Shown in pieces: positions 25,345 to 33,626 of a stretch of DNA of 63,146 nt. A model generated the notes under the pieces. That model was not told the origin of the DNA. It did no database searches and was given only the letters and a program-made list of their open reading frames with translations. The stretch is from DASPTB01 sp035623615 (GTDB lineage Bacteria > Actinomycetota > UBA4738). Within the stretch, counting starts at the first letter, position 1. Each line of letters starts with the position of its first letter. Where the stretch lies: assembly GCA_035623615.1 (NCBI GenBank), contig DASPTB010000227.1, positions 1 to 63,146 of the forward strand, given 5' to 3'. Position numbers and translations under genes: made by a program.

Positions 25345-26002
25345 CGTCGCGCCATCCCGGGGCGTACTTCTCGAGAACAGCGGGGGGGATGTGGTCGGAG
25401 AAGCGCTTCGCCGCGTCCAGCAACGCCGGCAGCTCGGCGTGGCCGACGTGGCGGCCGTGGACGATGAACTCGTCCCCTTCCGTCTCGTAGACGTACTCGG
25501 TCCCCGACTCGAGCAGTGCCTCCATCATCGGGTGATCGAACAGCTCGCGCGCGTAGTCGGGGTGGGTGGTCTTCACCTCGAAGTGCTTGTCGAAGTCGCG
25601 CGCGCCGCACGTGACCTCCAGGTGGTCATGGTGGAGGCGGTCGATCCGATCCAGGTCGTCGGCCGCGCGCGTCAGCAGCCCCTTCTTCTCCACGTAGACG
25701 TAGGGGAGGTCGGCGTCCAAGCGCACCATCGCCACGGTGATGTCGTCCCGCTCGATCCAGTCGATCGAAACGCCCGCGCCCGACGCGCCGACCATCTGCG
25801 GAACCAAGACATCGAAAACGCTCAGGTCGGTCCCGTTCCACGACCCGGTCAGCAGGTTCGTCCCCGTCACCACCGGATGGTCCTCACCGAGCGTGTACAG
25901 GTAGAAGCGCTCGTGGAGCATCGAGTCCGGGACGTCGGCCTGATACGCGAACGCGTGCTCTTCGGCCCACCGCTGTCGCCCGCTCGCCCATTCGTCGCTC
26001 AT
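25337..26002 (-). CDS. Conserved hypothetical protein between mfd and mazG
   Basis: This 221-residue soluble protein is not assigned to a named family. It has no signal peptide, membrane helix or nucleotide motif. Residues 140-190 ('HFEVKTTHPDYARELFDHP' and 'YETEGDEFIVHGRHV') resemble a group of actinobacterial proteins of unknown function that contain a DxxFA..LL..MM pattern. Its start overlaps the mfd stop (ATGA) and its stop overlaps the mazG start by eight bases, so it is tightly coupled between two nucleic-acid quality-control genes. Confidence 0.7.
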   Translation of the reverse strand: MSDEWASGRQRWAEEHAFAYQADVPDSMLHERFYLYTLGEDHPVVTGTNLLTGSWNGTDLSVFDVLVPQMVGASGAGVSIDWIERDDITVAMVRLDADLPYVYVEKKGLLTRAADDLDRIDRLHHDHLEVTCGARDFDKHFEVKTTHPDYARELFDHPMMEALLESGTEYVYETEGDEFIVHGRHVGHAELPALLDAAKRFSDHIPPAVLEKYAPGWRDGG

Positions 26003-29000
26003 GGGTCGTCCGTTGCGTCATCGTCCGGGGACGTGATGGCGTCTTCCACGTAGCCGACGAGCAGCTCCTCGGTGAACTGCGGGGGCGGCTCGAGGTTGAG
26101 GGTCTTCGTGACCTCATGGTAGACGGCGTCGCCGCGCGAGGCGGGGATCACGTGACCGACCGACGGCTCGACGGGGCGGATGCGGATCTGGCGTCGGATC
26201 GTCGAGATCTCGTCCACGCCGGCCTTCAGGCTCGCAAGGCGAAGGGACTGGATGGCGAACAGCGTCCGAACCTCATCGGGGAGCCGTCCGAACCGGTCCT
26301 CCGTCTCCGACCGCGCGGCGGCGAGGTCGTCGGCATCGCGCGCCATGCCGATCCGCCGATAGAGCTCGAGCCGAAGCGCCTCCTGCCCGAGCCACTCGGG
26401 CGGGACGAACGCGCGAACCGGGAGATCGACGCGGACGTCGCGCTCCTCCGGCAGCGGCTCGCCCTTCATCTCGGCCACCGACTCTGCGAGCAGCCGCACG
26501 TACGTGTCGAATCCAACCGCGGCGATGTGCCCGTGCTGCTCGGCGCCGAGCAGATTCCCCGCGCCGCGGATCTCCAGATCCTTCATCGCGATCTGGAATC
26601 CGGATCCGAGGGCCGTGTGGCGGCTGATCGCTGCGAGGCGCGCGTGCGCCTCCTCGGTGAGCTGCGCCTGCGGCGGGAAGAAGAGATAGGCGAACGCGCG
26701 CTCCGCCGAGCGGCCGACGCGCCCGCGCAGCTGGTACATCTGCGCCAGGCCCAACCGGTCGGCGCGCTCGACGACCAGCGTGTTGGCGCTCGGCACGTCC
26801 AGCCCGCTCTCGATGATCGTGGTGCACACGAGCACGTCGGCCGAGCGGTCCCAGAACGCCATCATGACCTTCTCCAGCTGTTGCTCCTCCATCTGGCCGT
26901 GCGCCGTCACGATGCGCGCGTCGGGCAGCTTCGACCGCAGCCTCCCGGCCGCCCGTTCGATCGTCTCCACCCGGTTGTGCACCCAGAAGGCCTGGCCCCC
27001 ACGGAGCAGCTCGCGGCGGACCGCCGCGAGCGCCATGTCCTCCTCGTACGAACCGACGTACGTGAGCACCGGCTGGCGATCCTCCGGCGGTGTGTCCACG
27101 CTCGACATGTCGCGGATGCCGGCCAGCGCCATCTCGAGCGTCCGGGGAATCGGCGTCGCCGTCATCGTCAGGACGTCGACGCTCGCGCGCAGCTTCTTCA
27201 GCCGCTCCTTGTGCGTCACGCCGAAGCGCTGCTCCTCGTCGACGATCAACAGGCCGAGGTCCTTGAACGTCACGTCGCGCGACAGCAGCCGGTGCGTGCC
27301 GATGACGACGTCGATCGCCCCTGCCGCGACGCCGGCGATCACCTCGTCCTGTTCCTTCGCCGACAGGAACCGTGAGAGCATCGCCACCTTCGAGGGGAAC
27401 GGAGCGAAGCGCTCGGAGAACGTCACGTAGTGCTGCTCGGCCAGCAGCGTCGTGGGAACGAGGACGGCCACCTGCTTCCCGTCCATCACTGCCTTGAACG
27501 CCGCGCGCACCGCGATCTCGGTCTTGCCGTATCCCACGTCGCCGCAGATGAGCCGGTCCATCGGGCGCTGGCTCTCCATGTCGGCCTTCACCTCGGAGAT
27601 CGCCGCCAGCTGGTCGCGGGTCTCCTCGAACGGGAACGCGTCCTCCAGCTCCATCTGCCACGGCGTGTCGGGGCCGAACGCGTGTCCCTTGACCGTCATG
27701 CGCACCGAGTAGAGGCGAACGAGCTCGCCGGCCATGTCGCGGATCGCGCGGCGGACGCGGCCCTTGCTCCGCACCCAGTCGCTCGAACCCAGACGGTGCA
27801 CGCGAGGCGCCTCGCCGCCGATGTATTTCGTCACGACGCCGACCTGGTCGGAGGGAACGTACAGCCGGTCTCCCTGCGCGTACTCGAGGAGAAGGTAGTC
27901 GCGCTCCGACCCGGCGACCGACCGACGGACGATCCCCACGTAGCGGCCCACGCCGTGCACCTGGTGCACGCAGAGATCGCCCGGCTCGAGGTCGGCGGCC
28001 ACCGCCTCGGCGCGACGCTGCGTGATGCGCGGCGCCTCGCGCGTGTGCCGCCGCCGGCCGAACAGGTCCTCTTCGCTGACGACCGCGAGGGCGCCGGCCT
28101 CGTAGACGAACCCCTCGGGAACGTCGGCTCGGATCGCGACCACGTCGTCGGCACCGAGGCCCGCCCCAGAGAGCACCTCGAGGGCACGGTCGAGGCTGCC
28201 GAGACCCTCCGCGAGCGCGACCACACTCGCTCCCGACCGCCGGAGGGCGGCGACCTCCGAGGCCCGGCTCTCGCCGGTGCCGGTCGCGTCCCACGACCGG
28301 ATGCCGAGGTCGACGCCTTCGGAAAGCTCGGAGAGCTCCGCCGTGGGACGGCCCCCGATCGCCTCGTGCAGCGACTCGATCACCGGCCGTCCCGGCCAGC
28401 CCGACGCCTCGGCGAGCGCGCTTGCCTCCTCGACGATCCTCGCGGCGCGGTCGGAGACCATTCGCGACGGCGAGAGCACGACGGGCGACGGGGCGGGAAG
28501 CAGTTCGGAGAGCGTCGGGAGCACGTCGAACAGGAGCGGGATCGTCTGCTCCATTCCTTCGAACGTCATTCCCTCCGCGACACGCTCCAGCATCGACCGG
28601 TACTGCCCCGTGATGCGCGGGGATTGCATCGCGCGTTCGGCGCGAGCACGGGCGTCGGCGTCGACGACGAGTTCGCGGCACGGGTGCACCTGGACACGGT
28701 CGAGCGCGCCGGTGGAGAGCTGCGTTCCGGGGGAGAACTCGCGGAGCGACTCGATGTCGTCCCCCACGAGCTCGAGCCGCGCGGGCCGGCGCGCCGTCGA
28801 CGGGAACAGGTCGAGGATGCCGCCGCGCACCGCGAACTCGCCGCGGTGCTCGACGACATCCACGCGCGCGTAGCCGAGGGAGACGAGCGCGTCGACGAGC
28901 GCTCCCAGATCGACCGACTCGCCGCGCGCGATGCCGAGCGGCTCGTGGGCGCCGAGCTCCGGCGAGACGCGCTGAAGTGCCGCGAGCACCGGAGTCGTCA

Positions 29001-29358
29001 CCACCGCCGGGCCGGTCGCCGCGCGGATGCGATGCGCCGCCTCCGCGCGGCGCCCCGCGGTGAGCGGACCGGGGCTGATCCCTTCGTACGGGAGCGACTC
29101 CCACGCGGGGAACCGGATCACGCGGTCCTCGCCGAGCCAGGCGCTCGCGGCGGCGGCCAGCCCCTCCGCGCCCCGGGGATCGGCCGCGACCGCCAGGACG
29201 GGCGCCGAGCGCGCGAGGGCCAATGCGGCCGCGACGAACCCATGGGCCGGGGCGGGCGCGCTCGCGAGGACGACCTCGCCCTCGAAATGCTCGGCGACGG
29301 GGCTCGCCGCGCGCTCCAGGACCTCGGCGACCGACTCTTCCTGCGTTCTCGTCGCCAT
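25999..29358 (-). CDS. mfd: Transcription-repair coupling factor
   Basis: Mfd, 1119 residues, removes RNA polymerase stalled at DNA lesions and recruits UvrA. In order: UvrB-like domains 1-3 (about 1-370), the RNA-polymerase-interacting (CarD-like) domain with PGDLCVHQVHGVGRYVG near 455, the SF2 translocase with GDVGYGKTEIA near 610, DEEQRFG near 705 and TATPIPRTLEMAL, the second RecA-like lobe with 'RVGRSAERAFAYLF', and the C-terminal regulatory domain. ATG at 29358 has GGGAGGG upstream; another ATG at 29400 lacks one. The promoter candidate TACACT lies at 29444-29449. The next gene overlaps by ATGA. Confidence 0.97.
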   Translation of the reverse strand: MATRTQEESVAEVLERAASPVAEHFEGEVVLASAPAPAHGFVAAALALARSAPVLAVAADPRGAEGLAAAASAWLGEDRVIRFPAWESLPYEGISPGPLTAGRRAEAAHRIRAATGPAVVTTPVLAALQRVSPELGAHEPLGIARGESVDLGALVDALVSLGYARVDVVEHRGEFAVRGGILDLFPSTARRPARLELVGDDIESLREFSPGTQLSTGALDRVQVHPCRELVVDADARARAERAMQSPRITGQYRSMLERVAEGMTFEGMEQTIPLLFDVLPTLSELLPAPSPVVLSPSRMVSDRAARIVEEASALAEASGWPGRPVIESLHEAIGGRPTAELSELSEGVDLGIRSWDATGTGESRASEVAALRRSGASVVALAEGLGSLDRALEVLSGAGLGADDVVAIRADVPEGFVYEAGALAVVSEEDLFGRRRHTREAPRITQRRAEAVAADLEPGDLCVHQVHGVGRYVGIVRRSVAGSERDYLLLEYAQGDRLYVPSDQVGVVTKYIGGEAPRVHRLGSSDWVRSKGRVRRAIRDMAGELVRLYSVRMTVKGHAFGPDTPWQMELEDAFPFEETRDQLAAISEVKADMESQRPMDRLICGDVGYGKTEIAVRAAFKAVMDGKQVAVLVPTTLLAEQHYVTFSERFAPFPSKVAMLSRFLSAKEQDEVIAGVAAGAIDVVIGTHRLLSRDVTFKDLGLLIVDEEQRFGVTHKERLKKLRASVDVLTMTATPIPRTLEMALAGIRDMSSVDTPPEDRQPVLTYVGSYEEDMALAAVRRELLRGGQAFWVHNRVETIERAAGRLRSKLPDARIVTAHGQMEEQQLEKVMMAFWDRSADVLVCTTIIESGLDVPSANTLVVERADRLGLAQMYQLRGRVGRSAERAFAYLFFPPQAQLTEEAHARLAAISRHTALGSGFQIAMKDLEIRGAGNLLGAEQHGHIAAVGFDTYVRLLAESVAEMKGEPLPEERDVRVDLPVRAFVPPEWLGQEALRLELYRRIGMARDADDLAAARSETEDRFGRLPDEVRTLFAIQSLRLASLKAGVDEISTIRRQIRIRPVEPSVGHVIPASRGDAVYHEVTKTLNLEPPPQFTEELLVGYVEDAITSPDDDATDDP

Positions 29359-29443
29359 CCCCGGCCGACCCTCCCGGCGCGCGTTTCCGCCACCCGACAT
29401 GCACGAAGAGGCCTCGTGCGGCGCACGGGGCCTGTTACCGAGG

Positions 29444-29449
29444 AGTGTA
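29444..29449 (-). promoter_or_regulatory. -10 box (TACACT) of mfd
   Basis: TACACT on the minus strand is followed by an 85-base leader before the ATG at 29358. A weak -35 (TTCGCC) is present at 17 bases. The leader contains GCACGA and TCGTGC arms separated by seven bases, a small possible hairpin. Confidence 0.4.
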
Positions 29450-29489
29450 GCTGCAGCCGACGACGGGGCGAACGTTCCCGCGAGGGCGA

Positions 29490-30080
29490 TCAGCGTTTGG
29501 GGGGGGCGCCGCGGTTGAAGGTGCTCTGCGCCGCGTCGAGGCCACCGGTCACGATCGCGATCGCCGCGCCCGCCGCGTCCTCGACGAGCACGTCGAGCTC
29601 CTCGCGCTCGCGCGCGCCGAACGGCGACAGGACGAAATCGACCGGGTCCTGCCTGCCCGGCGGGCGCCCGATGCCTACCCGCACGCGATAGAAGCCGGGC
29701 GTTCGCAGCCCCGAAGCGAGCGAGTCGAGGCCATGGTGGCCGGCGGTGCTTCCGCCGAACTTCAGCCGGAGGGCGCCGAAGGGCAGGTCGAGCTCGTCGT
29801 GGACGGCGATGACGTGGTCGGGCGCGATGCCGCGCTTGCGCGCCAGCGACCCGAGAGGGGGCCCGCTCTCGTTCATGTACGTCGTCGCCTTCGCTATGAC
29901 GACCGGCGTGTTCCCGGCGCGCGCGTCGGCGGCCGCCGCGGCGACGAACCGGACTTTCCTGAGCGTGACGCCGAGTCGGGCACACAAGCGGTCGACCACC
30001 ATCGCGCCGACGTTGTGCCGCGTCTTTGCGTAGCGTTCTTCGGGGTTCCCCAGGCCCGCGATCAGCCAGGGATCGTCCAC
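29490..30080 (-). CDS. pth: Peptidyl-tRNA hydrolase
   Basis: A 196-residue esterase that recycles peptidyl-tRNA. The signature IAGLGNPEERYAKTRHNVGAM contains the catalytic histidine region, and 'KATTYMNESGPPLG', VIAVHDELDLPFG and GGSTAGHHGLDSL are further conserved motifs. GTG follows GGAAGGTG. It lies 31 bases after rplY on the same strand, so the two are probably co-transcribed, as in many Actinobacteria. No unusual features. Confidence 0.97.
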   Translation of the reverse strand: MDDPWLIAGLGNPEERYAKTRHNVGAMVVDRLCARLGVTLRKVRFVAAAAADARAGNTPVVIAKATTYMNESGPPLGSLARKRGIAPDHVIAVHDELDLPFGALRLKFGGSTAGHHGLDSLASGLRTPGFYRVRVGIGRPPGRQDPVDFVLSPFGAREREELDVLVEDAAGAAIAIVTGGLDAAQSTFNRGAPPKR

Positions 30081-30111
30081 GTGGTCACCTTCCCTCCGAA
30101 CGGACGGAGGG

Positions 30112-30792
30112 TCAGGACTCGCCGCCGCCCTCGGTCTCCGTCGGAGCCGCGGGCGCCTCCGCGCCCTCGCCGGCGGGCGCCTCCGCGCCCTCGGCCGCCT
30201 CCGCGCCCTCGGGCACGGCGACCGCCTCCTCCTCCACTCGGAGGATCTGCGGAGTCACGACCGACACGACGACCTCGCTTCCGCTCGTGACGATCGTGCA
30301 GTCCGCCGGTGGCGCCAGCTGCTCGACCTTCAACGACTCGCCGATGCCGAGGGCCGTTACGTCCGCCTCGACGGCGTTCGGGACGTCTTGCGGCAGGCAC
30401 TCCACCTGCACACGCCACAGATGGTGCTCCACCACGCCGCCCTCGCGGACTCCGTGCGAGTCGCCCACGATGTGGACGGGCACCTCGACCAGAATCTTCT
30501 CGTCGCGCGCGATCCGGTAGAAGTCGACGTGCAACAGCCGGTCGCGCAGGTGGTCACGCTGGACCTCGCGCGGCATTGCGAGCCACTCGTCGCCGCCGAC
30601 CTTCAGGTCGACGAGCACGTTCATCCCCGCGTCGGTGTGGAGCAGGTGATACAGCTCGCGAGCATCGACGTCGATCGTGACGGGGTCGCCGTGCCCGTAG
30701 ACGACGCCGGGGACGCGGCCCGCAGCCCGCGTCTTTCGCGCCACTCCCTTGCCGATATCGGTGCGGCGCTCGGCCTTCAGCTTGCGTTCCAT
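30112..30792 (-). CDS. rplY: 50S ribosomal protein L25 (general stress protein Ctc form)
   Basis: This 226-residue long form of L25 has the N-terminal 5S-rRNA-binding beta barrel (RVPGVVYGHG, 'HLLHTDAGMNVLVDLKV', LLHVDFYRI) and the C-terminal TL5/Ctc domain with 'VECLPQDVPNAVEADVTALGIGES'. After residue 190 follows an Ala/Glu-rich acidic tail of about 35 residues that is likely disordered. ATG at 30792 has AAGGAGC about ten bases upstream. The promoter (TACAAT, 30861-30866) lies upstream and the transcript begins with a hairpin. Downstream comes pth. Confidence 0.96.
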   Translation of the reverse strand: MERKLKAERRTDIGKGVARKTRAAGRVPGVVYGHGDPVTIDVDARELYHLLHTDAGMNVLVDLKVGGDEWLAMPREVQRDHLRDRLLHVDFYRIARDEKILVEVPVHIVGDSHGVREGGVVEHHLWRVQVECLPQDVPNAVEADVTALGIGESLKVEQLAPPADCTIVTSGSEVVVSVVTPQILRVEEEAVAVPEGAEAAEGAEAPAGEGAEAPAAPTETEGGGES

Positions 30793-30826
30793 GTCGCGGA
30801 TGCTCCTTCGAAGAGGTCCTCGGATG

Positions 30827-30853
30827 CCCGCGGGCAGCGTCCCTGCCCGCGGG
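30827..30853 (-). promoter_or_regulatory. Perfect 11-bp hairpin in the rplY leader
   Basis: Arms of 11 bases (30827-30837 and 30843-30853) pair perfectly around a five-base loop. With the TACAAT box at 30861-30866, transcription should begin at about the first base of the hairpin, so it would sit at the 5' end of the mRNA. There is no U-run, so it is not a good intrinsic terminator for prs, although it could stop partial read-through. Confidence 0.6.
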
Positions 30854-30860
30854 AACCCCC

Positions 30861-30866
30861 ATTGTA
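30861..30866 (-). promoter_or_regulatory. -10 box (TACAAT) of rplY-pth
   Basis: TACAAT is read on the minus strand, about 70 bases before the rplY ATG. The -35 region is weak. Confidence 0.5.
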
Positions 30867-30909
30867 GCGACGGTCGAGCGGGCACGCGGAGGGCCGCCCC
30901 GGGCGGCGG

Positions 30910-31932
30910 TCAGGGCTGGTTCTCGCCGCTGAAGATGCCCGAGACGGACTCGTCCTCGAAGACCGCGTTGAGCGCGGAGGCGACGATCGGAGCGATCGAG
31001 AGCACGGTCAGACGGTCCCCCAGCACCTGCGCCTTCTCCTCCGGGATCGGCAGGGTGTTGGTGACCACCACTTCCTTGATGGGGGACTCGGCGATCTTCT
31101 GCACGGCCTTGCCCGACAGAACGGGGTGGGTGCAGAGCGCGTAGATCTCGGCGGCGCCCTCGGCCGACAGAGCCTTGGCCCCTTCGGCGATGGTCCCCGC
31201 CGTGTCGATCATGTCGTCGATCAGGATGCACCGGCGATCGGCGACGTCGCCCACGACCACGACCTGCTCGATCTTGTGCGCCTCGTGGCGGGAGCGGCGC
31301 TTGTAGATGAAGGCCAGGTCGGAATGCAGGTCGGTCCGCAGGCGCTGGGCGCTCTTGATGCGCCCGGCGTCGGGCGAGACCACCACGATCTCCTCCGGAG
31401 ACGAGATCATCTGCTTGACGTGGTCGGCGAGGAGCGGCATGGCGGTGAGGTGGTCGAAAGGAAGGTCGAAGAAGCCCTGGATCTGGCCCGAATGCAGGTC
31501 GACCGAGATCACGCGGTCGGCGCCCGCGGTGGTGAGAAGGTCGGCGATCAGCTTGGCCGAGATCGGCTCGCGCGCGAGCACCTTGTGATCTTGGCGCGAG
31601 TACCCGTAGTAAGGAATGACGGCGGTGATGCGCTTGGCCGACGCCCGCTTCAGCGCGTCGATCATCACCAGCTGTTCCATGATCATCTCGTTGACCGGGT
31701 CGGCGTGCGTCTGCACGATGAAGGCGTCGGCGCCGCGAACGCTTTCGTCGGAGCGGACGTAGATCTCCCCGGATGCGAATCGCGAGATCTTCGTGTGGCA
31801 CAACTGGATTCCGAGGTGCTGCGCGATCTCTTCCGCGAGCACCGGGTGGGAGGTTCCCGAGAACACCATCATCCGCTTGCGTGTGGTGATGTCCTTGTGA
31901 TCGGGAACGTCTTCCTCGCGGTGCGACCCCAT
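30910..31932 (-). CDS. prs: Ribose-phosphate pyrophosphokinase
   Basis: PRPP synthetase, 340 residues. It makes phosphoribosyl pyrophosphate from ribose 5-phosphate and ATP for nucleotide, His and Trp synthesis. Motifs: GTSHP near the N-terminus, flexible loop YGYSRQDHK, 'VISVDLHSGQIQGFF', VVSPDAGRIK and the PRPP loop ILIDDMIDTAGT. ATG at 31932 was chosen; a GTG at 31953 that overlaps glmU by eight bases is an alternative that would add seven residues. It follows glmU in an operon, linking UDP-GlcNAc and PRPP supply, as in many Gram-positives. Confidence 0.96.
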   Translation of the reverse strand: MGSHREEDVPDHKDITTRKRMMVFSGTSHPVLAEEIAQHLGIQLCHTKISRFASGEIYVRSDESVRGADAFIVQTHADPVNEMIMEQLVMIDALKRASAKRITAVIPYYGYSRQDHKVLAREPISAKLIADLLTTAGADRVISVDLHSGQIQGFFDLPFDHLTAMPLLADHVKQMISSPEEIVVVSPDAGRIKSAQRLRTDLHSDLAFIYKRRSRHEAHKIEQVVVVGDVADRRCILIDDMIDTAGTIAEGAKALSAEGAAEIYALCTHPVLSGKAVQKIAESPIKEVVVTNTLPIPEEKAQVLGDRLTVLSIAPIVASALNAVFEDESVSGIFSGENQP

Positions 31933-31945
31933 GTCCCTACCGTCC

Positions 31946-33439
31946 TCAGCCACGGCCTCCCCCTCGCTTGGATGTGGTCCGCTCCTCGCCCGGCCCTCTC
32001 CCACCGTGCGACGAACGTTTCCGACCGTCGTAGCCCTTCACCGTCCGCTGCTCCGACCGCTCGACCGCCAGGGCGCCCGCGGGCACGTCCCGGCTGACCA
32101 CCGATCCGGCGCCGGTCCACGAATGCTTCCCCAGCCGAAGCGGCGCCACCAACATCGTATCCGAGCCGATGAACGACTCGTCGCCGATCACGGTCCGCTG
32201 TTTCTCGTAGCCGTCGAAGTTGCAGGTGATGCTCCCGGCGCCGACGTTCACGCGCCGGCCGATCGTGGCGTCGCCCATGTACGACAGGTGGGGGACCTTG
32301 CCGCCGGCGCCCACGGTGGTGTTCTTCAGCTCCACAAACGTCCCCGCCTTGGCGCCTTCCCGCAGGACGGTGTCCGGCCGGATGCTCGCGAACGGGCCAA
32401 CGGTCGCGGCAGCGCCGATGCGGGCGCCGCGCACGACCGAGAACGTCACCTCGGCGCCGTCGGCGACGGTCGTGTCCACCACGCGGGTGGACGGCCCGAT
32501 CGAGCATCCCGCGCCGATCCGCGTGGCGCCCTCCAGGAACGTGAGCGGGTGCAGGATCGTGTCCGTGCCGATCCGCACGTCCACGTCGACGTACGACGTG
32601 GCCGGATCGATCACCGAGACGCCGTTCGCCATGTGCCGTTCCAGGATGCGGCGCCGCATCACGGCGGTCGCCTTGGCGAGCCCGCCGCGTGAGTTCACCT
32701 GGGGGAGCTCGCCGCCCACGTCGACCGGGACGAGGGACACGGTCTCGCCCTTGCCGAGCAGGATCGGGAAGACGTGGTGGAGGTAGTACTCGCCCTGCCG
32801 GTTCTCCCGGCCCACGAGCGGCAGGGCCTTGAACAGGTCCTCGCGCCGGAACGCGTACGCGAGCAGGGCCACCTCGTGGATCGCCCGGACGGCCGGCGTC
32901 GCGTCCGGCTCCTCTCCGATCCCCGTGAGCGCGCCGCGCTCGTCGCGGACGATCCGGCCGTAGCCCTTCGGGTCATCCAGGACGGCCGTGAGGAGGCTCG
33001 CCGCAGCCTTCTTCCTGCGATGCGCCCGCACGAGCGTGCGCAGATCCTCAGGTGTGAACAGCGGGTCGTCGCCGGCGAGCACCAGCACGTCGCTGCAGCC
33101 CGCGACGGCCTGCTCGGCGACGCCGACCGCATGGCCGGTGCCGAGGCGCTCCCCCTGCACGACGAACCTCGGCTCGGGCTCGATACCCCACGACCGGACC
33201 GCTCGTTCGACCGGTCCTCCCCCGTGCGACACGACGATCACGAGGCGGTGGGCACCGGCGCCGTGGATCGCCTTGAGCACGTGCCAAAGCACCGGCCGTC
33301 CGCAGATCGGGTGCAGAACCTTCGGGGTCGCGGACCGAAGCCGCTTTCCCTTGCCCGCCGCGAGGACCACCACGGCAAGGCTTCGAGAAGCTCGGCGGGG
33401 GGAAGGTCGTCTCGAGGCGGATCGCGCTCGCGCGTTCAT
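31946..33439 (-). CDS. glmU: Bifunctional GlmU (uridyltransferase/acetyltransferase)
   Basis: This 497-residue enzyme performs the last two steps of UDP-N-acetylglucosamine synthesis for peptidoglycan. The N-terminal pyrophosphorylase domain has VVLAAGKGKRLRS and 'LVLAGDDPLFTPEDL'; the C-terminal left-handed beta helix has hexapeptide repeats such as 'IGPSTRVVDTTVADGAEV' and catalytic His in PHLSYMG, with 'GAGSITCNFDGYEKQRT'. It has an extra 20-residue basic N-terminus and a basic, Gly-rich C-terminal tail of about 30 residues. The start is weakly supported by GGGAG 13 bases upstream. Confidence 0.97.
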   Translation of the reverse strand: MNARARSASRRPSPRRASRSLAVVVLAAGKGKRLRSATPKVLHPICGRPVLWHVLKAIHGAGAHRLVIVVSHGGGPVERAVRSWGIEPEPRFVVQGERLGTGHAVGVAEQAVAGCSDVLVLAGDDPLFTPEDLRTLVRAHRRKKAAASLLTAVLDDPKGYGRIVRDERGALTGIGEEPDATPAVRAIHEVALLAYAFRREDLFKALPLVGRENRQGEYYLHHVFPILLGKGETVSLVPVDVGGELPQVNSRGGLAKATAVMRRRILERHMANGVSVIDPATSYVDVDVRIGTDTILHPLTFLEGATRIGAGCSIGPSTRVVDTTVADGAEVTFSVVRGARIGAAATVGPFASIRPDTVLREGAKAGTFVELKNTTVGAGGKVPHLSYMGDATIGRRVNVGAGSITCNFDGYEKQRTVIGDESFIGSDTMLVAPLRLGKHSWTGAGSVVSRDVPAGALAVERSEQRTVKGYDGRKRSSHGGRGPGEERTTSKRGGGRG

Positions 33440-33528
33440 TCGGTAGCTCGGACTCCCACGCGTTTTCTACCGGCCGCGGTTCCGATTGGCAAGCCGAGGC
33501 CCGTACCGGCGATTGTCCCAGACGGCGC

Positions 33529-33534
33529 TACGCT
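33529..33534 (+). promoter_or_regulatory. Possible -10 box (TACGCT) of tRNA-Gln
   Basis: TACGCT ends 13 bases before the tRNA, so transcription would start about seven bases upstream of it. No convincing -35 box is found. Confidence 0.25.
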
Positions 33535-33547
33535 CATCCCGCGATAG

Positions 33548-33620
33548 TGGGCCCTAGTCCAATCGGCAGTGACGCCGGGTTTTGGTCCCGGAGATCCGCG
33601 TTCGAGTCGCGGGGGCCCAG
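33548..33620 (+). tRNA. tRNA-Gln (anticodon TTG)
   Basis: A 73-base tRNA folds well by eye: acceptor TGGGCCC with GGGCCCA, anticodon stem CCGGG with CCCGG around loop TTTTGGT (anticodon UUG), T-arm CCGCG with CGCGG around TTCGAGT, and discriminator G. The CCA end is not encoded (the genome reads CCG). It lies alone between the divergent glmU and the 3' end of ispE. Confidence 0.93.
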
Positions 33621-33626
33621 CCGAGG

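Noticed and set aside
26273..29404. Alternative minus-strand frame of 1043 codons inside mfd
   Set aside because: It lies in another frame of the same strand and is Arg/Gly-rich; mfd motifs are intact in the chosen frame.
30827..30853. Intrinsic terminator of prs
   Set aside because: The hairpin is strong but no U-run follows, and a -10 box places it at the start of the rplY transcript instead.
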